Positions 47,238 through 57,516 of a DNA stretch of 64,000 nucleotides are shown piece after piece. The position numbers and the translations under genes are program-made. Within the stretch, counting starts at the first letter, position 1. Every line of letters starts with the position of its first letter. Where the stretch lies: contig CM036231.1 in the NCBI GenBank assembly GCA_020631735.1, forward strand, positions 5,793,831 through 5,857,830, in the 5' to 3' direction. The notes under the pieces are model-generated. The model saw nothing but the letters and a program-made list of their open reading frames with translations, was not told the origin of the DNA and searched no databases. Origin of the DNA: Saccharum officinarum. Lineage: Eukaryota; Streptophyta; Magnoliopsida; Poales; Poaceae.

Positions 47238-48163
47238 TTAAATAATCGGTAATGCTACCATTAAGACGTCTAGAAGGGTCGGGCGCCTCGCTTCACTCAG
47301 TGCCGCATGCGCCGTACGTCTAATAAAAAAACAAAATCAACTCCCGCACGCCTCTTCTGTTCCGCTTCGCTCCCACACATGGCGCTCGACTGCCAGCCCT
47401 AACAGATGTGGCGCGCGGTTGCCCTGTCCTGGTTTTGGTGTGCGGCTGCCTGCGAGTCACGACGCTCGGCTATCGGCCCTGCAAGGCGCGCCGCGAGGCC
47501 GCTGCCTCCCTGCCCCAGCGCGCAACTGCTGCCTCCCTGCTCTGTCGCGCAGCCACCGCTGAGCCGCTGCCTACAAGCACCGCCGGGCCGCTGCTTCCGG
47601 CGACCTCTACATGCCGACGAGCCTCCATTCTCCAAGTAGCAAGGAAGCGTTTGCGCTGAAACTGCATGTTGCAAACGTCTGTTTCAAGTGTTTCAAATAT
47701 TTCAGAGGTATGTTGCAAGTGTTTTATACGAATGTTGCAAAAGTAGATTAGGATGTTGCAATGGTTGTACACGTATGTTGCAAGCTCCTGTTCTCAATGT
47801 TTCATCTGTTTTTTCCGACGCATGGTGCAAGTGTGTTTTATCTGGATGTTGCGTATGTTTACAACGGTTTCAAGTGTTTCGGACGCATGTTTCATTTGTT
47901 TTCAGACTTATGTTACAATTATGGCATCTGGATGTTTCAAAACTAGACGAGTGTTGCATCTTCATCCTCGCTTTTCTACTGTCTCGCTTCGGTGTCAGGC
48001 GCGGAAAGGCGGAGGCGGCCCCACGTGCTTGCGGGGGGGGGGGGGGGGAGCAGGCAAGATGTGGACGGGTAGGCGCGGGACATGAGATGGGGGCAGCGGC
48101 ACGGGCGTCTGAACAGGAGGCTAGAGTTCGGACGTTCGGGCGCTAGCCACGCCCTTAAATAAT
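47238..48163. mobile_element. non-autonomous Mutator-like element, about 908 bp
   Basis: Element 47247-48154 is flanked by a perfect 9-bp duplication TTAAATAAT (47238-47246 and 48155-48163), the length made by Mutator transposases. The inverted ends are weak (GCTACC..GACGTC against GCTAGC..AACGTC). The interior has a GC-rich left part (47280-47640), a run of degenerate TGTTGCAA/TGTTTCA phrases (47660-47965) and a G16 run at 48033-48048. It encodes no transposase. Short open frames inside are not genes. Confidence 0.75.
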
Positions 48164-50199
48164 TTGTTAGTATCTATCGGCCCCCAGACCAAGGTCCCAC
48201 CTAGCACACGGTGGCCCATGACTCTCATCCCTTAGCTATAAATTGGCTGTGGCTAGAATATTAGTCAAATTTTGTCCCTTTGTCCCAAAAAATTTGGTAG
48301 CTTTTAAATTTTCTCCCAAAATATTTACTCTTATAGCATCCTAATACCCCTTTCTATTTTTTCAATATACCTTTCTCTTTTCCTAACACATCTTTATTTC
48401 CATCTCTGTGTATCTCTACATGTATTCTATGCATCACACATTTTTCACTCCTTAAAACTTCCTGTGCTCGGACCTATAAAGTGAAGTATTGTAGAACACA
48501 GGGAGTACATAGACAATGCTCTGGATCGATATACTCCCTTCGTCCTGAAATGCGTGACTATATAGCATTCAAGTTTTGCCCTAAAGTATTTGACCTAAAC
48601 TCAAATTATATAAACTCTTGTTGAATAGCTTTCTTTGACATCATGAATCTATATTGTAACTGTCAAACTTTTATCTTATTAGTTCTTGTAAAAAATCGTG
48701 TTAGGTTAAAACTCTAGTGCTTATTATATCTTTTATTTGAATTCCTCGTTTTTTATGAAATATGTTGTCATGAAGTACTAATATAAATTAAAGTTAATCA
48801 TCATCTTTGATATGTGGTTTAGAGTGAGTATTTTTTACGCATGATAAATTATTAGAATAAGTATTTATCCTAATCTATGCTACAAGCTTACATATGGACA
48901 AAAGCTATAAACATAGCGCTCATCAGAAATCTAATGCTACTTTTTTTTTCTAGTGCCGTGTCTTCTCACTGTGTATGCATCGACTATAAACATAGCGCTC
49001 ATCAGAAATCTAATTCTAATTAGTCTATGATTTGATAATGTTGTGCTACCGTAAACATGTGCTAATGATGAATTAATTAGTCTTAATAAATTCATCTCGT
49101 AAATTAGTCTCCATCTATGCAATTAGTTTTATAATTTAATCATGTTTAATCCTTCTAATTAACGTCCCATCGTTGTGACAGGATGCAAACACCCCGGGCC
49201 TTTTTCTCTAGCGGCTGAACTCAGCGATGACATGTCAGCCGAAGAAATCGATGCCGCATCACCGGAAGCCACAAAATCGAAAACTAGATTTTTTTTTCTT
49301 TTTGATAATGCCAAAACTAGAATTGGTTACTAGTACTCATTAAGCAATCATTTCTGTGAAGTGAAAGGTGAGATGAAAGGAGAGGTCATTGGTGACGGAA
49401 GAGGCCATCTTGGGCTGGCTGACTTTTTCAGTGCCGCGTCTGATCTATCCGGCTCGTACTACCGCAGCCGCCCATCTTGGTACCACGGCTGTGGGCTGTA
49501 TCTATCAGGCTCCGCCCGCTCTGTACCGTGTCCGGTGTCCACAGAGGTGCGGACCGGTAAGTGGATCTCCTCTGGTTCCGCTTTGCTTCATCCAAGACGC
49601 AGAGCGAGTCTCGCCGCCCGCATAAGCGGTGGTCGTCACAGTCTGATCCGGCGTGGACTTATTCAAATTAATTACAGAAAAAAATAGATTCAAATTTACA
49701 GTAAAAAACTTTGTACTAAAGCATACTATATTATATATTCATTATGTAGATCTACTCATGTGGAGTCTAACAAAATTAGATTTTCTATTTTATGATTTTT
49801 CTGTGATTTACTATGATTTTTCAAAGATTTAGACAAAATAAATAAAAAAGACAAAGACAAAACCGCGGTTACGGTAGCAAACCCGCTGTTACTGTAGCAA
49901 AACCACCGCCCAAAACCGCCCGAGGGGGTGATTTGGCCGGTTTTGCAAAGTTCAGAAGGTAATTTAGACTGTTTCATAATTTGGGAGGTAAAGTAGACGA
50001 CCCCCATAGTTGGGGGTCAAGTAGACTTTTTCCTTTTTAATTTTCGGAACCCGGTGGTGATTCATCGCCAAGTACTTTAAAAAAAGACTATTGTTTTAGG
50101 AATGAATGTAGGCAAGTGCTTGTCCAGATTCATTCTAAAACAATGGTCTCTTTCGGACTGACTTCCTTCACGTTAATATGTTATGCAGGAGAGCAAGAG
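48164..50199. other. intergenic with repeat debris
   Basis: No recognisable gene. 49017-49197 resembles the right half of a Tourist-type MITE (CTCGTAAATTAGTCTCCATC, ending near CAAACACCCC). The open frame at 49361-49687 has no known domain. 49740-50030 looks like an old repeat. Confidence 0.4.
48905..49014. repeat. 31-bp direct repeat, two copies 79 bp apart
   Basis: CTATAAACATAGCGCTCATC followed by AGAAATCTAAT occurs identically at 48905 and 48984. Confidence 0.9.
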
Positions 50200-50207
50200 G
50201 CCACGAG

Positions 50208-50844
50208 CAGGGTTAAAAAAACCGCTCGGTAAACCGCGGTTTACCGCGGTTACCGGCCTAACCGGGCCGGACCGGTTCCGGTCCGGTTAGGTATTCCCCA
50301 AATTCAAATTTAAAATTTGAAAAAAATGCTGAAAAAATTCCTAAAAATAGTTCATGATTTATAGAAGCCAATGGTGTAAAAATTTTTCAAATTCAAGTTC
50401 GTTTAGTATTTGTTTATACGTATAGAAGTTTGAAAAAAAAGAAAAAAAATCCCGGTCCTGGCCCGTTAAGGCCCCCAAATTCAAATTTGAAATTTGAAAA
50501 AAACAAAAAATGCTGAAAAAATTCCTAAAAATAGTTCATGATTTATAGAAGCCAATGGTGTAAAATTTTTTCAAATTCGAGTTCATTTAGTATTTATTTA
50601 TACGTATAGAAGTTTGAAAAAAAAGAAAAAAAAAATTCCATACTCAAACCGAGCGGTAAACCGCTCAAACCGAGCGGTTACCGCTCCAAACCGCCCGGTA
50701 AACCGGTGACAAACCGAACCAAAGGCGCGTTTGAATTCAAATTCAAATTCGACCAGTTACCGACCGGTTACCGGTAAACCGGACCGGTAAACCGGAATCG
50801 GAGGCCGGCGGTTTGGGGTGACCGGTCGGTAAAAAAAAACCCTG
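50208..50844. mobile_element. hAT-type non-autonomous element, 637 bp
   Basis: Ends CAGGGTT.. and ..AACCCTG are inverted and flanked by the perfect 8-bp duplication GCCACGAG (50200-50207 and 50845-50852). Both subterminal regions are dense in CCGGTTACCG/GGTAAACCG motifs. The middle is a tandem duplication of about 175 bp (50296-50449 and 50473-50637). Confidence 0.93.
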
Positions 50845-51044
50845 GCCACGAGTATATTCTCGACGGATTCAGAGAACGTGCAAAAGTACGGTACTTGTTT
50901 TTATCTTTTGGGTGACTTCTTATTCCATTGTTTAGAGGCCTGGTGGTGACTTTTTATACTAGCGTGGGGCTCTTGTTCTTATTCCATTGTTTGCTTGGCC
51001 CGTTGGTCGCAACATCCAAATCTGTGATGGATGGCGTTTGGTTA

Positions 51045-51388
51045 GGGCGTCCCCAACGATGGACAACATAGCTAGCACACGTCAGATTAGTGTTGAGCTG
51101 GAGGTAAGAGAACGTCGAAAACCAAGTCGCTAGGGACGAGCAGCTAGTCAGTCTATTTACTCTTGTCCCAAAGAAGTGGCCTACGATGTGCACATTTCAA
51201 CCATCCAGCGCATGGCTTGAGAAGTCCCTGCTGCTACGGTGCTAATCTATAGTAAAAAAAAAATCTACAAGTGAGACCTATGCTTCCTGGGGAATGTGAA
51301 TGGTTGGATGAGAAATTTGTATGTTGTCTCTCAAGCTGATGTGAACTTGCTCCTAGCTAGCAATAGTCTAGGATCATTGTGGACGCCC
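51045..51388. mobile_element. Tourist/PIF-like MITE, 344 bp
   Basis: Inverted ends GGGCGTCCCCAACGAT and ATCATTGTGGACGCCC with TTA on both sides (51042-51044, 51389-51391). Confidence 0.85.
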
Positions 51389-51918
51389 TTAGATGGGGGC
51401 AGTCGGAGAAAGCCGGAGCCCGGAGGTAAAGCATAGATGGGTGAAGGCAGTGAACAAGGCTTGTCGCTAAAGAATAATTTTGCAATGAGAATAATAACGT
51501 TCTAAAAACTTTTAGAGACACCGCCTTTCAATAATTATCTCACCGGTATCCAAAATCAAAGAGGAAGCTCGCGCTTGATGCTACAGGAGCGAAACACCTT
51601 ATTATTAAGATTTTGCTAGTCATATGGGCATGAGATGTTTGTTCTTTTTTCTTCTCCTCCTTATAATGCAATGTGCGGTCACTGTTGAGTTCTAATGTTT
51701 CTTGCTGTATTTTTTTTTGTGGTCAAGGCCTGGTTACTTCTCTTACTTTTTTTTTCAATAAACAACATCTCCTGAGCTATAAAAAAAAAGATGTCCTGTT
51801 AGTTAAAACATGGAGGCGCTCAGGTCAACCAGAGCCCACGACCCCACACGTGGATCCACATCACGATTTGACTGGTAGTGATGGTTTGGTAAAGGTTATC
51901 CTTACAGAGATCCGGGTT
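51389..51918. other. intergenic between two MITEs
   Basis: Nothing assignable. The small open frame at 51673-52008 runs into the next MITE and is not credible. Confidence 0.4.
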
Positions 51919-51921
51919 TTA

Positions 51922-52152
51922 GGGGGTGTTTGGTTTAAGGAGTTAAAGTTTAACAAATACTGTAGCGCTTTCGTCTTATTTGACAAAAAGTTTCCAATCT
52001 TGGACTAATTAGGCTTAATAGATTCGTCTCGTAAATTACTCATAATCTGTGTCGACATACATGCAATTAGTCTACATTTAGTACTCCATGCATTTGAGGG
52101 AATATTGATGTGATGAGAGTTAAACTTTAACACATTGAAACCAAACAGACCC
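51922..52152. mobile_element. Tourist/PIF-like MITE, 231 bp
   Basis: Inverted ends GGGGGTGTTTGGTTT and AAACCAAACAGACCC with TTA duplications (51919-51921, 52153-52155). The interior TTAATAGATTCGTCTCGTAAATT is typical of grass Tourist-like MITEs. Confidence 0.9.
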
Positions 52153-52155
52153 TTA

Positions 52156-52633
52156 CTCTCAGAGCAATCGTTTCCACTGATTTATATTGATTTATAAGTG
52201 CCACAATATGCTAGTTTACTCGAAGATATTTGTCTTTCTAATAAAAATACTAGATATATTATCCTTTTGGGGCTATTGCGTTCTTACCCCTATTTTAAAG
52301 TCCAATTATGATTTTACCCTCGTTTTTGTCACCGTTGCGATTTTACCCCTGCTTTGTAACTGGGAAGGCTCAGTTTACCCCTACTCGTAACTTTGTTAGT
52401 GGTTTCTGAAATAAAAAAAATTAAAAAACAAGAAAACCCTTCATAGTAAAAAAAGGACAAAACTACCCCTTATCCACTCATACCGTTCCTAATCCCCCAA
52501 TCCTCTACCGTATCCTCTCTGTCTCTCTCGTTCTCTTCTCCTCTGAAACCCTAACCTGGGAGGTGAAGGCACGGTGCGGGTGGGCGGGTTCCCACGGGCG
52601 GCGAGCAGCGAGGGCGGCGCGCGTTGGGCGGCC
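52156..52633 (+). other. probable promoter and 5' UTR of the truncated host gene
   Basis: A CT-rich stretch at 52510-52545 followed by AAACCCTAACC (a telo-box-like motif of plant promoters and leaders) and a GC-rich segment leads into the ATG at 52634. No clear TATA box. Confidence 0.4.
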
Positions 52634-52935
52634 ATGGCGACCGAGGAGGAGGAAGACACCTCTGCCCTCCTACACACCAGGGAGAGGGAGCGCAACGGCA
52701 AAAAGATGACGACGACGATGGCGGACCTGCACCAGGAGCCCTCCGATTCCAGCTCGGGCTTGGGCTCCGACCCCAACTCTGACTCCGACGCAGCAGCGAC
52801 AGCAGAGGATGAAGAGGAGGCCTAGGCCCCTCACCGCCAAAGCATCTTCTTGGATCCAACTAAAGGTCTGAATTTCTCCTCTCCTCTCATTGCAAGCAGT
52901 GCAGCACGAGCCTCTCCCCCGTCTGGCCATGCGCC
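52634..52935 (+). pseudogene. first exon of a host gene, cut by copia C
   Basis: ATG 52634 opens an acidic, Ser-rich N-terminus (MATEEEEDTSALLHTRERER, later SSSGLGSDPNSDSD, TAEDEEEA). It ends at an in-frame TAG at 52823-52825, but the same frame past the stop still reads like protein (APHRQSIFLDPTK) up to a possible splice donor AAG|GTCTGA near 52865. Copia C inserted at 52936 and no continuation is visible. Family not recognised. It may be a nonsense-mutated, transposon-truncated gene, or a short upstream ORF of a gene whose rest lies beyond. Confidence 0.45.
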
Positions 52936-53785
52936 TGAAAGGTCCTTGTTTGGTTTTGGTAATTGAGTGACAACTTAGGTGGACTAATATGTGGTTATGT
53001 GAGATACACAGGAGATTAGTCCACATGTGATGGTGTCATGAAGGAGCTCATTGCATATGAGACATGACATGGAGTCATGTGACCAAGATGGAGAAGATCA
53101 AGATAAGGCTTGGCTCGAAGGACCGGTTGTGAAGGTGAAGGGCAAGTTGAGGCTTCGAAGCGAAGGACCATGCGATGGTGAAGCTTGGGCAAGACTTGGC
53201 GCCGACGGACCAATGCAACGGTGAAGAGCAAGTGAGGTCAAGATCGATGAACCAATACGGTCACGTGATGATATGAAGTGAATCATATCATTTGGTGATT
53301 GGTTGGTGCATGAGTTGCATCAACGTCAAAGGAGATGGAGTGGAATGCGCAAGGCAAAGGTATAACCTAGGGCATTTCCATTTCACCGGTCATAGGTGTG
53401 TAGAGAAGTTTATGACCGGGTTTAGGATAGATGGCCGTACTATTAAGAGGGGCAAACTTGTTTGCATATCGGTCATCTAGTGCCACTTGAGCGATCTAAC
53501 TGTGCATACGTGTTAGGATCGAGTGGCGAGGCAAGTTGAGTGCCTAACTCCTTCAAAAATGATTATGAAAATGCTAACACACGTGCACAAGGTGGTGATC
53601 ACTTGTTGGTGTTGGCACATTTGTGAAGGCGATGAAGTTTGAGCGGTAGAGAGGGTTTGGGTTCCTCTCTCCCTCCCGCCGAGCTTACGAGCGCGGGATT
53701 CAGGCGTTTTTGAGAAGTTGAAATGCCTATTTTCCACTACGCCGGAAGTCGGAAAAGAAACGGAGGCGAACGGAGGTCACAGAGG

Positions 53786-54327
53786 TGACCGGACGGTGCA
53801 CCGGACGCTGCACCGGACGCGGTCATGGTATGACCGGACGCGTCCGGTCAGTACAGCGCAGGCGCGGGTGCTAGGGTTTGCAACCGGCGCGTCCGGTCAC
53901 TCGCGGGACCGGCGCGTCCGGTCATGTGCCCAGAAAAGAATTGCGGTTCGCACGGAGGATCGGACGCTGGGCGCGTCCGGTCACACACGATCGGACGCGT
54001 CCGATCGTTGAAGGAGCTTACTGGACTCTAACCGGACGCGGGCACTGTCGCGTCTGGTCATCGCAATGAGCGCGTCCGGTCGTTGCGTCGCGGGCGCGTG
54101 GGTCAGTGCGATCGGCGCGTCCGGTCGTTCAACAGGCGCGTCCGGTCATCGAGACCGGCGCGTCCGGTCGTTGCCTGGGGCGCGTCCGGTCGTTGTTTTG
54201 ACCGTTGGGGTCAGTGACCGTTGGAGGATCTAACGGTCGCGTTTGAATTCGAGGGACACGTGGACGTCGCAGGGCGACCGGACGCGGTGAAGCGCGTCCG
54301 GTCAGTTACGACCGGCGCGTCCGGTCG
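53786..54327. repeat. GACCGGACGCG array in LTR C
   Basis: About 540 bp with roughly two dozen CGCGTCCGGTC / GACCGGACGCG units in both orientations. It is the longest of the four arrays and ends 50 bp before the TATA box. Confidence 0.9.
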
Positions 54328-54377
54328 TCCCGAGTTTTGCCCAGTGAAGGGGTAACGGCTCTATTTGACCGTGGGGT

Positions 54378-54386
54378 TATAAATAG
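54378..54386 (+). promoter_or_regulatory. TATA box of LTR C
   Basis: GGGTTATAAATAGATGCC, the consensus core promoter of the LTR, placed directly after the palindromic array. Confidence 0.75.
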
Positions 54387-55475
54387 ATGCCTTGGCCGGC
54401 TGAGGTTGGTAGCTGAGCACACTTTAGCCTTGGTGGCTTGTGTGGTAGTGCTTGGGAGCCCTCTAACTCACTCATGCTTGATAGTGTTCATCGGATCGAG
54501 TGAGAGAGCGATTCTAGTGCGATTGCATCGTGAGGTTGCATCGAGTGGCACTAGGTGATCGTGTTGCAAGCCGGTAGTGCTTGTTACTCTTGGAGGTTGC
54601 CACCTCCTAGACGGCTTGGTGGCTTGTGGCTCCGACGAAGCTCGCAAGAAGATTGTGCGAGGCTCCGGAGAAGCTTTGTGAGGGGGATTGTGCTCACCCC
54701 GCGGGGATCGCGAAGAGCAACTCTAGTTGAGCGTGTCATTGAGTTACCTCACTTGAGAGTGGTGTCTTGCGGTGCCTTGCGGGGCGTGCCTTGAGGGGCA
54801 AGTGACTTGAGGGTCACACCGAGGAATCATCCTAGTGTTGGTCGACACAACGGGGACGTAGCTTGGTGGCAACCAAGTGAACCTCGGGAGAAAAACACCG
54901 TGTCAACTTTGTCTACTCTTCTCGGTGGTTTGCATTCATGCAACACAAGCTTGTATTTACTTTCATATATACTTGTGCTTGTGTAGTTGCTCTCGTAACT
55001 AGTTTGCTTGTGCAGCTTGCTAGTTGTCTTCTTGCTTGTGTAGCTAGAAGCTTCCCCTTGCGTGACTAATTTGGTTTGTGTAACCTTGTTAGTCACATTG
55101 CTTAGTTTGTGTAGCTAAGTGTTTTGCGCTCTCTAATTTGGCATTAGTTGCCTTGTTATTGAGCATTGCTAGTGAGCTTAGGCTTTGTGCGCTTTGCTTA
55201 CTAGAATTGTGTAGGAGCTCCCTCTTGCTTGCAAAGTACTAGTGCATAGGTTTGTGTGACCTTGCTCTAGAATTAAATAGGAGAGCTCTTGCTAAGGAAA
55301 GCACCTTAGTTGCTTAATTAGGATCTTTGTGAGGTGCTTGTGAACTTAGTTAGAGGGGTGAAGTCTTGGCTAGACCGATAAGTTTAATTCCGCATTTGTT
55401 TTTAGTTAGCCAACACGCTTAAGTTTTAGAAAGGACTATTCACCCCCCTCTAGTCCGCCATCTCGACCCTACAAG

Positions 55476-55487
55476 TGGTATCAGAGC
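55476..55487 (+). promoter_or_regulatory. primer-binding site, element C
   Basis: TGGTATCAGAGC, a perfect match to the initiator Met-tRNA complement, two bases after the LTR. Confidence 0.95.
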
Positions 55488-55524
55488 CGGGTCTCTCATT
55501 TGTGGTCTTCACCGACCCGAGAGG

Positions 55525-57516
55525 ATGGCGGCTTATGGGCTAGATGTTGAGTGTCCACATATTTTTGATGGCACACACTTTGCACGGTGGAGAAATTGGA
55601 TGACATGCAATTTTAAGTTTATTTCTCCTCAATTGTGGTGGATCGTAGATGTGGGCTTTTCCTTTGCAATTGATAAAAAGAATGCAACTCAAGCGCAAAG
55701 TAAATGCCTACATCTCGATATCCAAGCTACTAATATTTTCTATCGATCTTTGGATAGTAGCATACTTCATGAGATCATAGACTTCGAGTCCGCCCACGAA
55801 ATTTGGGTGTTTCTAAATGAGAAATATGGGATGATCTCCAATGATGATGAGCCCAAGGAAGAGGCGCATGAGGATGTTGAGCATGACCACAACAAGGTAG
55901 TTGTGGAGGATTGCTCCACCTCACGGTCAAGTGATGACAAAGATGATCATATCACAAGATCACTTGACAAGAAGAATGATAATGCCACAAGTGATGCAAG
56001 CAATGATTCTACTCCATGCACACTTGATGGTGAAGATGATGGCTATGAGAGTGATGCTTCAACAAGCTCTCCAACATCACCACATTGTTTCATGTCACAT
56101 GGTGACACTAAGGTATCTATTGGTGGTTTTGTTGTTGATTGTGATGGTCCAAATTTTGAGCTTCTATATAAACTCTCAAAGGCCCTAAGAAATGAGATGG
56201 CAAAAACAAGGAAATTGAAAAATGAAAACTCATTTCTAAAAACCACATGTGAACAACAAAAGCATCTACTTTATGTTACTACTTGTTCACATGAGGAGCT
56301 AAAATTGGCTCATGAGGAACTTAGTGTTGCTCATGATAACTTGGCACAAGAACATGCTTTACTCACTAAGAAGCCTTCAAATGGAGAAATCAAATCTAGT
56401 GAGAGCTCATCATTTGGGTCAAATGATCAATCGCATATTACTAACCCTTGTGATGTAGGCAAGAAGCATGTATCCACCTTTTGTGATGATTTATTAGACA
56501 TGCCATGTTCTTCACAATTAAATGCTTGTTTTACTTCTATGTCTTGTGAGACTAACCTTTTGAAGGAGAACAATGAGCTTAAAAGTGAAGTGAAGAATTT
56601 GAGCAACAAGTTAGAGAAGTGCTACAACTCAAAAGTCACCTTTGAGCACATGATGAAGACTCAAAGAAACGTTGGTGACAAAAGTGGCCTTGGCTTCAAG
56701 AAGAAAATAACAAGGGGTGAAAGAAAGCAAGAAAAGAGAATGAAGAGGCTACTCCAAAAGAAGCTCTCGCATTCCATGTGCTATCGATGCCATGAAGCAG
56801 GACATCTTGCTAATGGTTGCCCAAACATTGAGAAGCTCAAGAAGATGAAAGAAGAAGAGAGGCTAAAGCATGTCAAGTGCTTCAAGTGCCGCACTTGGGG
56901 TCATCTCACCTCAATGTGCCCAACCAAGCAATTGGTGAAGCAACAAGTAAAGCCTCAACCAAAGCCACTAGTTGAGCAAGAGAAGACACCCCAAGAGCAA
57001 ATCAAGATCAACCATGAAGATGATGGTGACTTGATGAAGAAGAAGAAAACAAGAAGGGGTGGAAGAGCAAGACATCCAATGCAAATTCAAGATGTCAAGA
57101 TGATGAGCAAGAATCAAGATGAGAAGAAAGTACATGCTCACATCAAGTGCTTCAAATGTGGAGACATGGGACACTTCGCCTCGGGGTGTCCTACCAAGCT
57201 TGAGAAGAAGGCTCAAGCAACTCATGAGAGGCAAGGGAATGAAGAGCATCATATGAGCAAAGAAGAAAAGGCTCAATCAAAGAGAAGATGCTACTCATGC
57301 CGGGAAAGGGGACACATGGCACATTCATGTCCCCTAGGTAACAATTCTAAGCCTAGTTCAATTAATAATACTAATATGCTTAGAAAGGATGTAAATGGTA
57401 TCTCCATGGTTGCTATTGCAAAACATCCCGCTACTCATACTAAGGCAATGCCTAAGTATGTTGCACCTAACTTGAGAGGACCCAAACTTGTTTGGGTACC
57501 ATCAAAGAGTGGATGA
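55525..57516 (+). CDS. intact gag protein of element C, 663 aa, four zinc knuckles
   Basis: Starts MAAYGLDVECPHIFDGTHFA at the first ATG after the primer site. Residues 1-110 are the copia gag N-terminal domain. Then come an acidic/Ser-rich linker (120-200) and a coiled-coil stretch (about 225-290 and 340-385). Four CX2CX4HX4C zinc knuckles follow: CYRCHEAGHLANGC (419), CFKCRTWGHLTSMC (452), CFKCGDMGHFASGC (542) and CYSCRERGHMAHSC (589), separated by Lys/Gln-rich linkers. It ends in the GPKLVWVPSKSG tail shared with the gags of A and B. No stop or shift over 1,992 bp, in contrast to its neighbours. Expected role: RNA-packaging particle protein. Whether it is expressed is unknown. Confidence 0.93.
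   Translation: MAAYGLDVECPHIFDGTHFARWRNWMTCNFKFISPQLWWIVDVGFSFAIDKKNATQAQSKCLHLDIQATNIFYRSLDSSILHEIIDFESAHEIWVFLNEKYGMISNDDEPKEEAHEDVEHDHNKVVVEDCSTSRSSDDKDDHITRSLDKKNDNATSDASNDSTPCTLDGEDDGYESDASTSSPTSPHCFMSHGDTKVSIGGFVVDCDGPNFELLYKLSKALRNEMAKTRKLKNENSFLKTTCEQQKHLLYVTTCSHEELKLAHEELSVAHDNLAQEHALLTKKPSNGEIKSSESSSFGSNDQSHITNPCDVGKKHVSTFCDDLLDMPCSSQLNACFTSMSCETNLLKENNELKSEVKNLSNKLEKCYNSKVTFEHMMKTQRNVGDKSGLGFKKKITRGERKQEKRMKRLLQKKLSHSMCYRCHEAGHLANGCPNIEKLKKMKEEERLKHVKCFKCRTWGHLTSMCPTKQLVKQQVKPQPKPLVEQEKTPQEQIKINHEDDGDLMKKKKTRRGGRARHPMQIQDVKMMSKNQDEKKVHAHIKCFKCGDMGHFASGCPTKLEKKAQATHERQGNEEHHMSKEEKAQSKRRCYSCRERGHMAHSCPLGNNSKPSSINNTNMLRKDVNGISMVAIAKHPATHTKAMPKYVAPNLRGPKLVWVPSKSG

Larger units (their letters stand above)
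52936..55473 (+). repeat. LTR of element C, 2,538 bp
   Basis: TG..CA ends. The GGTGATCACTTGTTGGTGTTGG-type region (53595-53620) and the adjacent 53080-53250 part match the LTRs of B in reverse orientation. TATA box at 54378-54386. Confidence 0.9.
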
